A stretch of 64,000 nucleotides of DNA from Parietaria judaica (taxonomy: Eukaryota > Streptophyta > Magnoliopsida > Rosales > Urticaceae). This document shows positions 43,946-56,900 of the stretch, piece by piece. The notes under the pieces were generated by a model, which was given only the letters and a program-made list of their open reading frames with translations, was not told the origin of the DNA and did not search any database. Both the position numbers and the translations under genes were made by a program. The stretch spans positions 12,547,180-12,611,179 of the forward strand of contig OX940872.1 of the NCBI GenBank assembly GCA_954871525.1, read 5' to 3'. Position 1 is the first letter of the stretch, and each line of letters starts with the position of its first letter.

Positions 43946-46668
43946 TGTTAGGCATATGCGTTGGACATATGTGTCCTTAAACAAGATATTTATCCATTTG
44001 TAAAAGATTATGACAAGTCATTGAATAAAGATGGTACTTATTATGGTAATCTTATTATACTTTCTGGTAGAGTAAAATAGAATGTTTGTTTCCTTAGTTC
44101 ATAAAGGATGCAATAAGGTTATTATTATCAGAACAGAGTCAATGTGAGGAAGAATTAATAATCATAATAAATGAACTTAAAACGTCCATGACCGGATTAG
44201 CTGGGTGGGAGCCCATTAATCGTGTAAGGTCATTAATGTGACTAAGTGACAATCCTATGCTGGATTATGTGCGTGTCACACTCACTAGAAGTGCATTAAG
44301 TGTGAAGTGCCTTCATACTGGACTGGACCTGACTTAAACTCAAGATGTTATCATATAAGACCGTCACTGATAACTTGAAGTTGAGTCACTAATAGATGAT
44401 CAAATGGATATTAGTTCTAAGTCCTGTGTGATCTTGAGTCCGAGCTACTGGTTTGATTGTTCTTTGATTTAACCGTTAAAGAACATAAGATATTACCGTT
44501 GTTCCCAACACTATTATTTTGGGAACATGATAGTCAATAGTAAGGATATCTTGATCATAAACATGGGCATCACACAACTCTCTTCAGAGTCATGATGAAT
44601 CCCTTGATTTTCAGTGGTGAGAAGTGAGAGGTACCCGTGCGCAACTTATGAATCAAAATCATAAGTGGGTTGCTCATAACATTACTGACTAAGTAAGGGA
44701 GAAAAATGCATTGAGAGGCAATACGGTAAAAACCGCCTGCTCATGTGTGAATCATCAAGTGAAACAACAATAACCCGAATTTTATTGTATCAATGGACAC
44801 CCTGCTGTATAAAGGGAATAATATATACCGTATCACTAAAGAGTGCACCCTCGGGTCTATAGTGGAATCACTTCGAGGTTTGACGAACAACTAGCAGTTC
44901 GTTGGAGCTTAAGTGATACAGGTCCATGGTCCCCAGGATAGCTCTGTAACGGATGATACATATGTGATTAAAATACATTCTGGATAATGTTTAATCATTT
45001 GGCTAGACTTATAAAACTGACACGTCTGTGGAAGACGTCAGATAGTTTTATCGTCAACGTGGAAAAAGTACCATATTTTTGTACACGGAATTAACTGATA
45101 AAAATAAAGTTATAATTTAGAATTTCTATCAGCACCATGTTTTTTGTAAATTAAATTATAAGCAACTTTTCTTTTTGAACCAAGTCATTTCGACTTACGG
45201 TTTGTGATTTATGGATTTTCTAAGTTTATGACTCGGTTCGATAAACTATGAAATTAAATCACATGTCACGAATTTAAATGATGGTATGGCACCATGACAT
45301 TTTAATGTGTGATATTGAGACCAGGAATTATTAATATAATTTAATTATTTGGACTTACTTAGTAATATCTTATTAATAATTAATAGATTTATATTAATAA
45401 ATAAAATGTATAATTATATATATTAAATGTGTAAAATTCAAAGTAAGGTTTGGGTAAATGAAACCCTAGCTAATTCGAATAATGAGATTTGAAGATTCCA
45501 TATTTGCGGCATAAGTACCTAATATTTTGGTATTTTAGCAAATCTCTAAAATCAATTTAATCCATTGGATCGGTCATGATTTAATATAAACCGTTGGATT
45601 GAGATAATTGATTTAAACCCTAATGATAATTCAAAATTAATAGCTAGGTGACAAAGCTTAGGTATTTTGAATTTGCTTAACTAATTATATCCGTTGGATC
45701 GGTTTTAGGATTTAATCTTTACCGTCGGATTAGAAATTAATTAATATTATATATATTATATATAATTCGAATTAGGGTTTTGTTAGGAGGATAATTATTC
45801 GAATTAGGGTTTTGTTAAAACCCTAAGGTATTTGATTTTATCCCTAATTGGTTTTATCCATTGGATTGGTTTAAGATTCATTTTGAACCATTGGATCTAG
45901 ATAATCATTATACAATTCAAATTTTGATCTTATCATGTGTTTATCATTTAATTAAATCCATGATTAATTATATCCATTTTATTTAGATGATATTGAATCT
46001 GGACCATTGGATTGAAATAATTAACTAAATTTAACTAGATGAATTCAAAAAATGGGAGGGAAAATCTCGAATTTGGTTACAGTCTGAGACCTATAAATAG
46101 GAGGCTCATTCTACACGTTTTTCACACCTTCCCCAGAGCAAAAAACTCGAGCTCTCCCTCTCTCTCTAGGGTCTGCGAGTTTTCTGCTTCTGATCTCTCT
46201 TCTGGTTTGGCTTAGGAGATATTTTTTCTCCGGTAGCTTTAAAAGAACCGTCAGTTAAATTTTGCGACGGACTCCTGCCGAGGCGATGCCCACGCTTCGG
46301 TACGAGGAGTCCATGAAAATATCCCGGAAGATCACGGGATTTTCCCTCAGCATCGGCGGAGCCCTGCCCAAGTTCAGAACTCGCAGCCGGAATCGTCACT
46401 GAGGTACGGCCATATGCATTGGGTCAATAAATGCAATCATTTACTCCTTTCTATTTATTTCCTATTCGACTAGAATATTAATAATGTTTATGAAATATTA
46501 AATTCGTAATATTTATCGGATATTGATGAAATGGTAATTACTCGATATCCGTGTTGTCGGGCCGGTAACAAGTTTTCCGCTTTAAAATAAATTTTTAAAT
46601 GTTACTGGGACGCGTCAGAGGCTAATTTTGTGGTAATGAAGTCGGGAATCAAACCTCGATTTCCAACA
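43946..46668 (+). mobile_element. Long Copia-type LTR (~2.7 kb), probably solo
   Basis: It starts TGTTAGGCATATG and ends GATTTCCAACA, so it has TG...CA ends. CCTATAAATAGGAGGCTC at about 46091-46108 is a good TATA core, followed by a CT-rich leader. I know TGTTGG-ATATG starts and CCAACA ends from Angela/SIRE-type copia LTRs. No primer-binding site follows the right end. Instead a second, truncated copy of the LTR start begins at once. No coding domain accompanies it. Confidence 0.65.
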
Positions 46669-47130
46669 ATATGCCCTTAAACAAGTTTATTTACCCAATT
46701 ATAAAAGATTATGACGTCACTCTTAATAATGAAGGTACTTATTTTGATAATATTTTTTTATAGTTCTTTATGAATAGTCGAATATTTATCCATAGTTAGA
46801 ATGCAATTGCAGTTTATTATCACACTAGAGTCAATGTGAGGAAGAGTTGATAAATGTAATAAATGAAGTAAAATGTATAAATGAATTAATAAAGCGGGTC
46901 AGAGCCACTTAATTGTTAAAGTCATTATTGCGACTAAATGAAGAAATACATATTCTGAATAGACATGTGTCTCATACCCATTAAGTGTATTAAGTATGAT
47001 TTGTCTTCGTACTGGATAAAACTTGAATAAATTATGAGATTTGCCCAACTAAGACCGGCAATGACAACTTTGAATTTATGTGTAAAAAATGGTCAAAAGG
47101 TTATAAACCGAAATACTTAGGTGATCTTAA
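46669..47130 (+). mobile_element. Truncated second copy of the LTR start
   Basis: ATATGCCCTTAAACAAG, AAAAGATTATGAC, GAAGGTACTTATTTTG, GTCAATGTGAGGAAGA and ACTAAGACCGGCAATGACAA align in order with the first ~450 bases of the LTR at 43946. Its first ~8 bases are missing. It fades near 47130. Confidence 0.65.
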
Positions 47131-47510
47131 AACCCCGACAAGTAAAAATCTAAACAACAGAAAAGCTAATAATGTTCAACTTTTTGAACCCTTATAAATC
47201 TAGCCACAATATAAACAAAACTACGCTAAATATATGTTGTTAGGCTTTACATATTGCCGTTTGTGAATAGGTCATCAACATGTTTTTGAAGCTCCTCGTG
47301 TTGGCCCGGACTCATCTAGTACTACTAGGGCCTGGCTGATCCTTGCTCAATGTGATGTTAGAAGTCATTGAATTGTAGCTCGGGTAGTCTGTCCTAGACC
47401 TCGTGTAAAAATTGGACGCGGAAACCCAACACTTTGAGTTTGACCTTTTTCTCGATTCTTCATTTGCACCCATTAAAATAAGAAGCATTTATCGCACGTG
47501 ATAAAATATA
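47131..47510. other. Spacer left of the Ulp1-like pseudogene
   Basis: No diagnostic motif is visible. It may contain the unrecognised interior of the CACTA element; a left CACTA terminus was not found. Confidence 0.35.
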
Positions 47511-48453
47511 TTGCCTTTTCATACTAATAATAATCAGTTAAATAGTAATCTCAAATGTTCAAATAGCAAAGAGATTCGCACTCCAGAAAGAAAAACAACT
47601 CAAGCCCCGGTTCTTCTAACCGATGTGCCAACAAATGATCCGATTCCAATTAACTCAATCTTGCCAAGGTCAAGACTGCTAGCAACTCATGCAAACAAAA
47701 AAATGATGGTGAGCGGTTCGCGTATCGATGTTGAAGTTCCCAAGACTATGGCTGCCTTTCACTTTCCATTATATTTTGATGATATGTTTGATTTTCTTCG
47801 TTACGAAGAAATAAACTCGTCGTGCATATTGGCTTACATGAGGTATATGATTTTTTTATTACTTCAATAGTGTTTTTAACAATTATAAGTCTCGTTTAGA
47901 CCAATATAACTTGTCTTTTCTTAGCTTTTTGTATCGGAAATTGGAGAGGAAAAATCGGCACACAGAGATCGGTCTTATATATCCAGAAATATGTTGTCTT
48001 AAACGAAAACGTAAGGCCAACGATGTTGACAACCGGCATCGCAAGTTATCAGAGATATTGAGAAAATATATTGTACGCATAGGCGAAAGCACCTATTAGC
48101 TCAAGTGGGCTCTAGCCCCCACAAAGTTTCTTATTTGCATGTATTTTATCATTAATTTTTTTTAAAATTTTAGACTTCAGCCCCCCTCTCTTGTTGATTT
48201 TACAGTTCAGTCCCCCTTAAACACAAATCCTAGTTCCGCCTATGATTGTACGGAAAATTTGGTTAATGCCATATAATTATAATATGAATTGGATTCTAGT
48301 CGTCTTCAAACATTCGGAGAATTCTTTCATCGTCTATGATTCTCTAAGAAGGCCTAGGGTACCAGCAGATTTAGAAGTTTTGATTACAAGGTCAGTTTTC
48401 TTGCAGTTATTCTAAGCCTTTCAATTACAACATTATTGTTTCAAATTCAATAA

Positions 48454-48489
<36 letters not shown>

Positions 48490-48747
48490 ATATATAGGAC
48501 TTTATCTTATACAAAATTGATGCAAAAAGGAATGTCTCTTACCCGATCAACGATTCAAATCCCGAGCATAAATCCAAAACAAAGTGGGAATTTTGTATGT
48601 GGATATTACGTTTTACGTTTTATGCGAGACATTATCAACAAAAAAGAGGCACATATTTGTTAAATAGATGAAGAATACACAACAGGAGAGCTAGACGAAG
48701 TTCGCACGAAGTGAGCCGATTATGTGAGCACATTTATTAAATACTGA
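47511..48747 (+). pseudogene. Ulp1-like (C48) protease of a CACTA-type transposon
   Basis: Proposed exons are 47511-47842, 47925-48390 (interrupted by a MITE) and 48498-48747. Introns of 82 and 107 nt are GT-AG. Signals in order are KTMAAFHFPLYFDD, EEINSSCILAYM joining SFLYRKL, then across the MITE YNMNWILVVFKH and FIVYDSLRR. Exon 3 then gives KQSGNFVCGYYVLRFMRDII and YTTGELDEVRTK. The block with D, Q, C-G-Y-Y-V-x-R-F-M-R-D is the C48 peptidase C-terminus common in plant CACTA and MULE proteins. The catalytic His expected before Trp is Asn (AAT TGG). Stops at 48661 (TAA) and a TGA in place of Trp near 48712 confirm it is dead. Confidence 0.75.
48078..48244. mobile_element. 167-bp hAT-type MITE with 8-bp target duplication
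   Basis: The ends CATAGGCGAAA and TTCCGCCTATG form an inverted repeat. ATTGTACG flanks both sides exactly (48070-48077 and 48245-48252), the 8-bp duplication typical of hAT elements. Removing the insert plus one target copy restores the reading frame of the C48 pseudogene. The interior carries GGGCTCTAGCCCCCAC and CAGCCCCCCTC phrases. Confidence 0.9.
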
Positions 48748-48959
48748 TTTTCAATGTTAGGATAAATGGTTGATTTTCTTTTTATTGTTGATATACATTG
48801 CAAATAGTTTAGGATTTTGCATAGATTGTTATTTTGGATGTTTATATTTTGGTTCGGTTATTTGATACGATCTTTGTTTGGTTGATGATTATATATATTG
48901 TGTTGTGTTTAGTGGACAATTACGCATATTTCCGTTAAAACAATTGTGAAATATGGGAA

Positions 48960-49471
48960 TGCATTACAAACCCGTGATCCATTTTTTTGGTTGAAATTTT
49001 ACTTTAGACAATAGGAAAAAACATGTCGTCAAAGATAAAAACAATTAAAATTCGCTATTTAAACAAGCCTGGGCTTCATAACATATAGCCGCGGCTAAAT
49101 TTTAAGAAAAAATTGCAATTTATTACGACAATCCAAATCATGTCGTGGTAAGTATAAAACAAACCGCGACATTATTTAGGAAAGCCTCGGCTTTGATTTG
49201 TTTACGAATTTGCCTGCGTGTCGTAATTGACCTTAAACGACAGTCAATATTCAATTAAAGTCGCGGCTTTGTTAGTGAATAGCCTCGGCTTTGAGAATTT
49301 TTCAACGTGTAAACGACTTCATTTGCATGTCGTGTTTTACGTTTGCACGACTTCCTTTATGCTTGTCGTGTAACCTACTACGACTTGGGCTTAAACGACA
49401 GGCTTTGCGTGTCGTGTAAAAGTTTCTACGACTGGAAAATGATGTCGTTTAAGCCTTGTTTTGTATTAGTG
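48960..49471. mobile_element. CACTA element right end with subterminal repeats
   Basis: The right terminus reads TTTTGTATTAGTG at 49471, i.e. CACTAATAC inverted. Across the preceding ~500 bases about 16 copies of a GTCG/CGAC-centred motif (TGTCGTGTAA, AAACGACA, TACGACTT) occur in both orientations. Dense subterminal repeats next to a CACTA end are diagnostic of En/Spm-type elements, where they bind an accessory protein. The left terminus is absent, so the element is incomplete or its left end lies in unrecognised DNA. Confidence 0.8.
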
Positions 49472-51692
49472 AAGTGAAATTATTGATACAAAATATACAT
49501 TAAATAAATATTTTAAAACTTTTGGGAACAAAAAAATTAATCTTAAAATGAATATAAAGTGATCACAAAAAAATATAATAAAATATCACTTGAAAGGTCA
49601 AATAGCTTCACGGCCCTTATTATTGTGACCTTGATGGCTAATTTTGCCAGACCGTGTTTGAGGGCAGACGGAATAGGCTCACGCTTATTATACTTTTGTT
49701 TTTTAATTTAGGATCCCAAAATAAACTCAATTTAAGGACCTAAAAAAAGTGAGTGGTTTAGCTGCATTGTCTATTGAAAAAAAAGTAGTCGACAAACTCG
49801 ACTATACATATTTGATTACAATAGTACAAATATGTCAACCATTGTTAAAAATAGTGCCGACCCTAACGGTTTTGAAGCCGAGCCTTGCCAGCAATGGGGC
49901 CTAGGGACCGATATGATGATTGGTTTAGGTAGGGCTTGAAATCTTCAAGCAGAAAGCAGAGGGTGCTCAATAAACTAAAACGGATCTCGTTCTCGCGCAA
50001 TCTGACTCCCGAAGTCAAAGTCAAGCTTCCTCACCTGGCAAGAGTAACTCTCTCCTTGACGTATTGATGAGTTTTTCGTATTCAGTCGGGTCCCTTAGCT
50101 AATTAATTTTTTGAGGCTCTTAAAATATTTCAAAAATTAATCTTTTTGTATATTTAATTAAATATACATTAATATATCTAAAAAATTAAGGCTCTAATAA
50201 AAATTTGAGGGCTCGAGGTGCCAGCCTTGCTGGTATAGTCAGGGTTAGCCCAAACAACCGACACCACTATTTTGAGAAGTGGTGTATTCATCAGTGGTAT
50301 CACTTACCCTTGCTTAGACTACAGTTCTGAAATGTGTGGTTTGAATCTATCTTATAGCCGCGACGACATATCCTCACGCGTTGTGACATACATGGCGCAC
50401 ACATCCAAAACTTCGTCTATGGATACAATACTGTCAGAGAACAAAATTTTTCCCTGATGCGAGGAGGGCGAGATAATTCGTGCAGGTTGTCGAGCCAATC
50501 CCCTGGTCACGGTATAACCTGTGTTAGGGTCATACATTAAGTGTGGGGCTATACAGTCTTTATGCGGGCATCCGAAGATAGGATCCCTTTCGGGTGACAC
50601 CGGTGTTAGAGATAAAACAAACCATATGTTCATTGTTGTATGAAGTTAAGAGCACTCTAAGGTATATGCTAACAAAACTTTTTTCTCTGTTCTTCACATG
50701 CTTCAAGAAGAATATGATTCAAAGAGATACTTGCGGAAGCCGGTCTCCCTCGAAGGCTTCTCCGAGAGAGGCCCCACGTAGATTTTTCGGAAAAGGTCCC
50801 GGAAATGTCTCAGACATTCAAAAAGAATATTAAAACGGACACCGAGTTCTCGTGATTGATCAATTTCAGACAGCATGATTTTCATCACGTATCACATTTA
50901 TAGAATAAAAGACAGATGCATACACACCTAAAATACGCATTTCTAGAAATATCACATAAGAAATGTGTGTGCTCTAGCTAGCTTCGAAGAGAACAACTTT
51001 TAACGGAATTATAATGAATAAAAAAATAACCTTATGAAACATTGAAGGAAAGATTAAAAGGAAAAAAAGCAAAAGAAAAAAGCAAAACGAAATTCAAGAA
51101 TCAAAAGCATCTTATATACATTGGGTGTTTTAAACCTAAAGCTTAACCTCAAGATTTTATGAGCCTTTAATATACTATTATCACTATCACGTGTGTTGAT
51201 ATGCCTATTAGGGCACATGGGAATCTAGCACAAAAATTCTATTGGAATATCATAAATATATTGCATTTAATTGAACTCTTTTTAGGGTTTTATTATACGC
51301 TCCGTTGGAATATATGCTCATTCACGTGGACGGAGAGCTAGATGATTTCGAATTTTTGATCATGACGTGTAATATTAGGGTAATATACCATTTCATAATG
51401 CAGTTTCCAAAATATACCATGTATTAGTTAAAAAACGACAAAATATACCCTCTAGATTTATTTTAATTGTTTTTTTATACCCTCGTAAAGATATATTCTC
51501 CATATTCCAAAAGATTAAAATGTACCTTTATATTATCTTGTTGAACATCAAATACTGAACGAAATTTTATAAAACAAATTCTGAACGAAATCATTATGTA
51601 TGCAAAATATAGGTACACGGCGGGCAAATGATAATTGAAGACAAGCAAAGAAGGTGGTTAGCCGATGGCGAGGAGGCAGTGAGTTGAGAGAG
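49472..51692. other. Mixed repeat-derived spacer, no gene recognised
   Basis: At about 50090-50245 a minus-strand copy of the repeat at 4262-4920 is visible (GAGCCCTCAAATTT, AGCAAGGCTGGCACCT). Frames near 50594-50833 and 50703-50888 have no recognisable motif. The rest is AT-rich. Confidence 0.45.
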
Positions 51693-51700
51693 CTTGGCAG

Positions 51701-52808
51701 CAGGGCCAGCCCTAACCTTGCGGCCTTAGGCTAAAGGATATTTGAGTAGAGTTGAAATTCACGGCGTCGCGACCGGTCGCGATGGAGTCGCCGGAAATCG
51801 CCACCCCTCCCGTCGCGATGCGTCGTGGTGCCGAGGGTCGCGATAGGTCGTGACGTTAAGCGAGAGAGAGAAAGCGCGCGCGACTGTAAGAGATAGAGAG
51901 AGCAGAGAGGGAGATAGAGGAAATCGTGACGTTCACCCTTGAATCGCGATTCATCGCGACTTTCACCCTTGAATCGCGACTCGTCGTGACGGACCTGCAA
52001 GCGTCGAGACCGGTCACGATTGCGTGTTTCCTGTCGTGAGCCCCATCTCTATATTTGAGGCCCCTTAAATAAAATAAAAATATTTTTATTATTTTTAGTG
52101 ATAACTTATAAAAAATATTAATTGTTAATTATTAATAATAGGTTAAATTTTATATCTATGATATAAATTTTGAAATATGTTTATTTTGTGAGAAATTAAT
52201 ATATTCGTACGAGAGAAAATAAAAAAAAGAGATAAAAAGCATTGCTAATTTACATTATTTATTATTAAAATACTGTGTAAAAAGTGTTTATACTCTAAAT
52301 AAGTGTCACATTATTTAAATTTAATTTTTAAATAAAAAGTAATGTTTTAATTTATTAACATAAATTTATGAAAAAAAATTTAACTCATTTGAAACATATA
52401 GCCAATAAGGATAATAAATAAATAAACTATTTTCGTGTAAATAAATTTTTATCATGGTGGTTTAAAAAAAATTATGGCAAATATATTCTTTTATAGAAAA
52501 GTGTAACTATGGGAGTACCAACAGTTACACACTGTGTATAAAACTAATAAATGAAAACTATATTAATATAATACTATGATGACTTATTAGTTATGAATGA
52601 TAGTGGGCCCTACTGCTTTTAGTAATATTATTTTTAATGTCTTTCTCTCTCCCTTCACCTTCATAACAAATTTTATCGACGTTGCTTTCTTATGCTATTT
52701 CTCTAATGGCGACAGTTTTTTAACTTCCGGCAACCGCCATCTGGGGGCCCTTCGGAGTCGGGGGCCCTAGGCGGCCACCTAGCGCGCCTTGCCTTAGGGC
52801 CGACCCTG
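51701..52808. mobile_element. Non-autonomous hAT element (1,108 bp) with perfect 8-bp TSD
   Basis: The left end CAGGGCCAGCCCTAA and the inverted right end CAGGGTCGGCCCTAA make a hAT-style terminal inverted repeat. CTTGGCAG flanks it on both sides without change (51693-51700 and 52809-52816). The left third is GC-rich with many TCGCGA and GTCGTGACG variants, probably subterminal protein-binding repeats; the rest is AT-rich. No transposase frame exists. Confidence 0.92.
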
Positions 52809-52816
52809 CTTGGCAG

Positions 52817-53274
52817 CATGTCACTGCTGACAAGGAGGGCCGACCAATTGCATCGAGGTACTTGGGGTGAAGGGGGAAGAGAGCGAAAAAATCCAACGTA
52901 TTAAAAAAAATATTTTTTTTAAATTCCTAACGTATTAAAACTTTAGTACGAAGTAATTATATGAAAAAAATTATAGAAGATAATATTGACAAATCACAAG
53001 ATTAATTAGATGTATTAATTCTTTTTTAGAAATTCGAACATATATTTTTAAAAATGGCTAAAATAGTACCCGAGTATAGAATTACATATATTGATGAAAT
53101 AGTTATTTATATAAACTAATTGTTGGCAATAATCATATACCCTTTCTTCCCACTCTAAAATAGAAAAACTTCATGGGGAATTTCATGGAAGTTTAATTAT
53201 AGTACTCATGGAACATTTATTGGAAAAAAGTTTGGTTATTGTTCAAGGATATCTACAGGATAAATACTTAAATT
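52817..53274. other. AT-rich spacer between hAT and LARD elements
   Basis: No gene is recognised. ATTGT at 53275-53279 is the left target site of the next element. Confidence 0.5.
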
Positions 53275-53279
53275 ATTGT

Positions 53280-53971
53280 TGTTGATGTGAATAATCACGA
53301 TCAACTGTCACAAAGTGATAGCACTCTGTTTATGGTGAATATGACGGTAGATCTTAACTTTACGAGATAAAATCCACTTTGATGAATAAAGTCACGAGAC
53401 GAAGAATTTGTGAAGAGTTGAACGATGATAAAGAGAAAATATATTTGATTGATAGCTAGACGAATACAGATTGAATAACTAGTGTAAAGTGTTGAACGAG
53501 ATGAATGTGTGTTAGGTTACTTCGTAGGCTTTATTTATAGCCTAGATTACAACGTCTATTTCCTATAATCTAGTAACGAATAGTAGACTAAGCAGATATC
53601 TCTTCGCCTCTCCTTTGGTCACCACGTGTAAAATCTGGACGACGTGATATTTGATGACTTTCCACGTGGAGGACTCTGGGTTGGTCAATAAAGGGAGAGC
53701 ACGCCTAGTCTTCGGGGTTGCTCAGTCTTTGGAAGAGCTGCTTGGTTCTCGTGGGCTTGGTCTTCGCGGGCTTGGTCTTCGAGGAGACTTGGCTCTTGTT
53801 GACTAAGCTTCGGAGTGGACTCTTGATGGGCCCGTGATGCTGGCCGATTTGTTAGGCCTGATAGTTCGTGTGAGGCCCAATTTCCTTTGGGTCTTGTGTC
53901 GTTTGCCCCCAAGGTGTAGTTTCACACCTTGGTGTCGTTTTTCCCAAGGAGGGTGAAATCCTGCATCAACA
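53280..53971 (-). repeat. LARD 3' LTR (left copy)
   Basis: 692 bases with TGTTGATG and CATCAACA ends. The minus-strand TATA-like TATAAATAAA is at about 53530-53543. A purine tract GGACTGGGGGCTCAC lies just inside it, on the minus strand, at 53972-53986. Confidence 0.92.
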
Positions 53972-56900
53972 GTGAGCCCCCAGTCCATTAAGTATGGAAT
54001 GGTTGATGGACTATCATGTTGACGCGTTATTTTTAACGATATGAAGACGTTAGGTCTCCAACGAGGTGGAATTATTCCACATTTCGTCTTCATATAAGCT
54101 TTGTCATTTTGATCGCAAAACGACGTGTCGATGGAAAATGCGTAAGGTCCTCGTTTGCGAGGATTTTTATTTTGTCGGGATTCCGACCTGTTGTCTTTTC
54201 CTTATTTCCGGAAGGTTTGAATTTTCATCGACGATTTTCGTCTTTCCCTTTGCCCATTTTTGTGTTTCATCATCCGGTAAATATTCGATTTAATTTCAAA
54301 ATCCACATAATTTTCTTGACTTTAATTTGTCTTTGCACAAACTACTCAACATAAGTTACTTTGCAAATCCAATGTGATTTCTACTTCGGACTCCGTTAGG
54401 ATTGAATTCACGAGGTGAAAATCGAACCATTAGATTCACTAAGTCCTCTTAGGTCATTCGCTTGAGTGCTAGACCAATACAAGAAGAAAATTTTGCTTTG
54501 AATACCGGGTTCCAAGGTTTTCAAAGATTGTTTGAGGTGTCGAGGACCATCAAAATAATCTAAGGATACCCCGTACTTTGCGTATGTTTAAACATTGAAA
54601 TAAATAATCGAACAAAGCGAGTGCGTAAGAAAGTACACATCAGCTCCGGAGGAAAATAACAAAAATTAACAAAGGTATCCTGAATGAATTTATCTACGAA
54701 AATCGTAACCATCTAGAAAATTAAAGTACTAAGTCAGGATTACCTTGTCTATCGAGGTGTTGCGCTCGATCTCGTCATCTTGGGTAACCATCGAGATATA
54801 AAGATTTGACACTGGACCTCGCAAAGCGTAGGCTGCCTACGTACCCTTCTTTCAGGGATCAAGTCATCACGTAGTTCATGGTGTAAGAAGTGTTCTTTAA
54901 GGATAGAAGTTCGTGATTACACGTCTCTTTACCCTATCTCTTGACGTGGGGCGATAAGAGACAGTTGTTATGGAAGCCATGTTTAGACTGAAGGAGTATT
55001 TGGATACTTCCATTTCCATTTCTTTTCCTAGTCGCCATAACATTCTTTGACCGCTTCGGGTATATTCACCTCACAAATTGGTTCGGCACGAAGGAGTATT
55101 TGTACTTCCTCTTTTAATGCCTCGTGTAATTTGGAGCTGGTTTTTGCCTTATGTTTTACCAAGAAATGGCTTGGTTCTTTATTTAGGCACTTCGAGGTGA
55201 GCTCAGAGTATAGCTAGGCATGTATTTGTTGGTTTAGGCAATGCTTTCTTGAGTTTTTTGTAAATGAAAGCGGGTCTCGTTTTTCTCTTTCATTTGGTAT
55301 ATTTTGGATTGATATTTATAAATTGGGACAAGTTACCCCGACGTATTCACATCCTTGTATAAGAATTTAGTTCGAAGATAAAACCTAACGAGCGGTTCAC
55401 GGTTTTAGACGATAGCAAAGTGATTACCTCAAACATAGTTTGCGGCATCGTGTGAATGTCTAGAGTTTGAGGGAGTAATTCTTGGGTCCTTATTGATTAC
55501 CTCGAATAGTGTTAGGACGAGTATGTTCGGTTCTCAATCGGTTCCCGATAAATCACGTTCCCAACTCGCAAATTATCGGCAACGATGGGAAAACATGTGA
55601 GTGATGCCAAAGCTATATCTACTAGTATAAAAATGAATGTCGCCGATAATGTTCTATATTGTCAAACTAAATTCTTGAATACAAGACGTGATTACGGAGT
55701 ACACTTTTTGCTACACAAACATGAATGTTTTTAAAAAGTTTTCAAGATTTTGGAATCAAGAATATATTAAAGGTAAAATATCAACCGTGGAGTATGTTAG
55801 CGTATACTACCATCCCGGGGGACAATAAATAAACATAGAGAAAAAAGTATATGAATCTTGAACCGTTTTGTATGTAGTTGGTAAAATTTCTTGAGCAACC
55901 CTAATTGTCATTTAAAGTTATTTCCGAAGTGAAAAATACGTAAACAATATGGAGTTACCTTGTTTTGGAATGATGGTTTCCACCTCGTCGATCGGGGAGT
56001 TCTTTTGTGGTCGGGAGCTCAACCTTGCTGTATTGACTTTTGTTTGGGTTGGGTTTCCCGCGAAGCGATAACCAGACTTGTCGTTCCCTTTTCGATGTTG
56101 AGATTTTAATCTCGAGGTTTGTCACCTCGTTTTACGTGGGTATTGTCACGATTCCCCTTCGACTCTAATATTGCCTTCATTAGTCGTCAATCAAATTTCT
56201 TGTATGTTGATCCCTTGGATGTTTTCTTTTCCGAGCAACTTTCCTTTGCGTTGGGGTTGGAATCGTACTTCAAAATCGAATCTCGGGAAACTAGGACGCT
56301 TTGAGGTCTTGTACGTTGATCCTTAGATGTTTTCTTTTCCGGGCAACTTTTGGGGTTGGACCCGTACTTCGAAATCGAATCTCGGGAAACTAAGACGCTT
56401 TGAGATTGTTATGATAGGCGATGTACTTCGAGGAAGGGGGTCACTTTGTAAAAAGGTTCCGAGGTGCTTCGAACGCTTGCAAGCACTTTGTACTTTATTC
56501 GTGATGGAGTCCCGTGAACTTCGCGCTATGGATGATTGCATGGGTGTAATGTATGTGCTCCCATTGTTTCTCAAACGAGATAGAGTTTAATGAGTTACTG
56601 CTGAATCTCGTATTATTTTGTTTTACCGTACGATGATGACCCAACATAGTGTTCAGGGTCTCTGTTGTCGAATTGAAATTCGTTTTACGAGTTCCAACGC
56701 TTTGTCGCGAGTTTCATCCCGGGAGTCCGAGATTTATCTCGGTCTGACCGCGGGTAGCATGTATTTTGCAGATAAGATTCGAGCTCGTCATTTAACTATC
56801 ATGGGAATGTTCACATGACATTAATGAGCAGCCATCTTCGTCCGTATGCGTACGGTTTGACCTCTTTGTGGAGGTCTATTCTGATTCCTCTGGAGGGTAA

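Noticed and set aside
49860..50240. hAT element bounded by CCGACCCTAAC and CAGGGTTAGCCC
   Set aside because: The ends point the wrong way for a hAT element and there is no 8-bp duplication.
50352..50888. Protein gene on either strand
   Set aside because: Several 60-90 codon frames overlap, with no motif, no splice logic and no codon bias.
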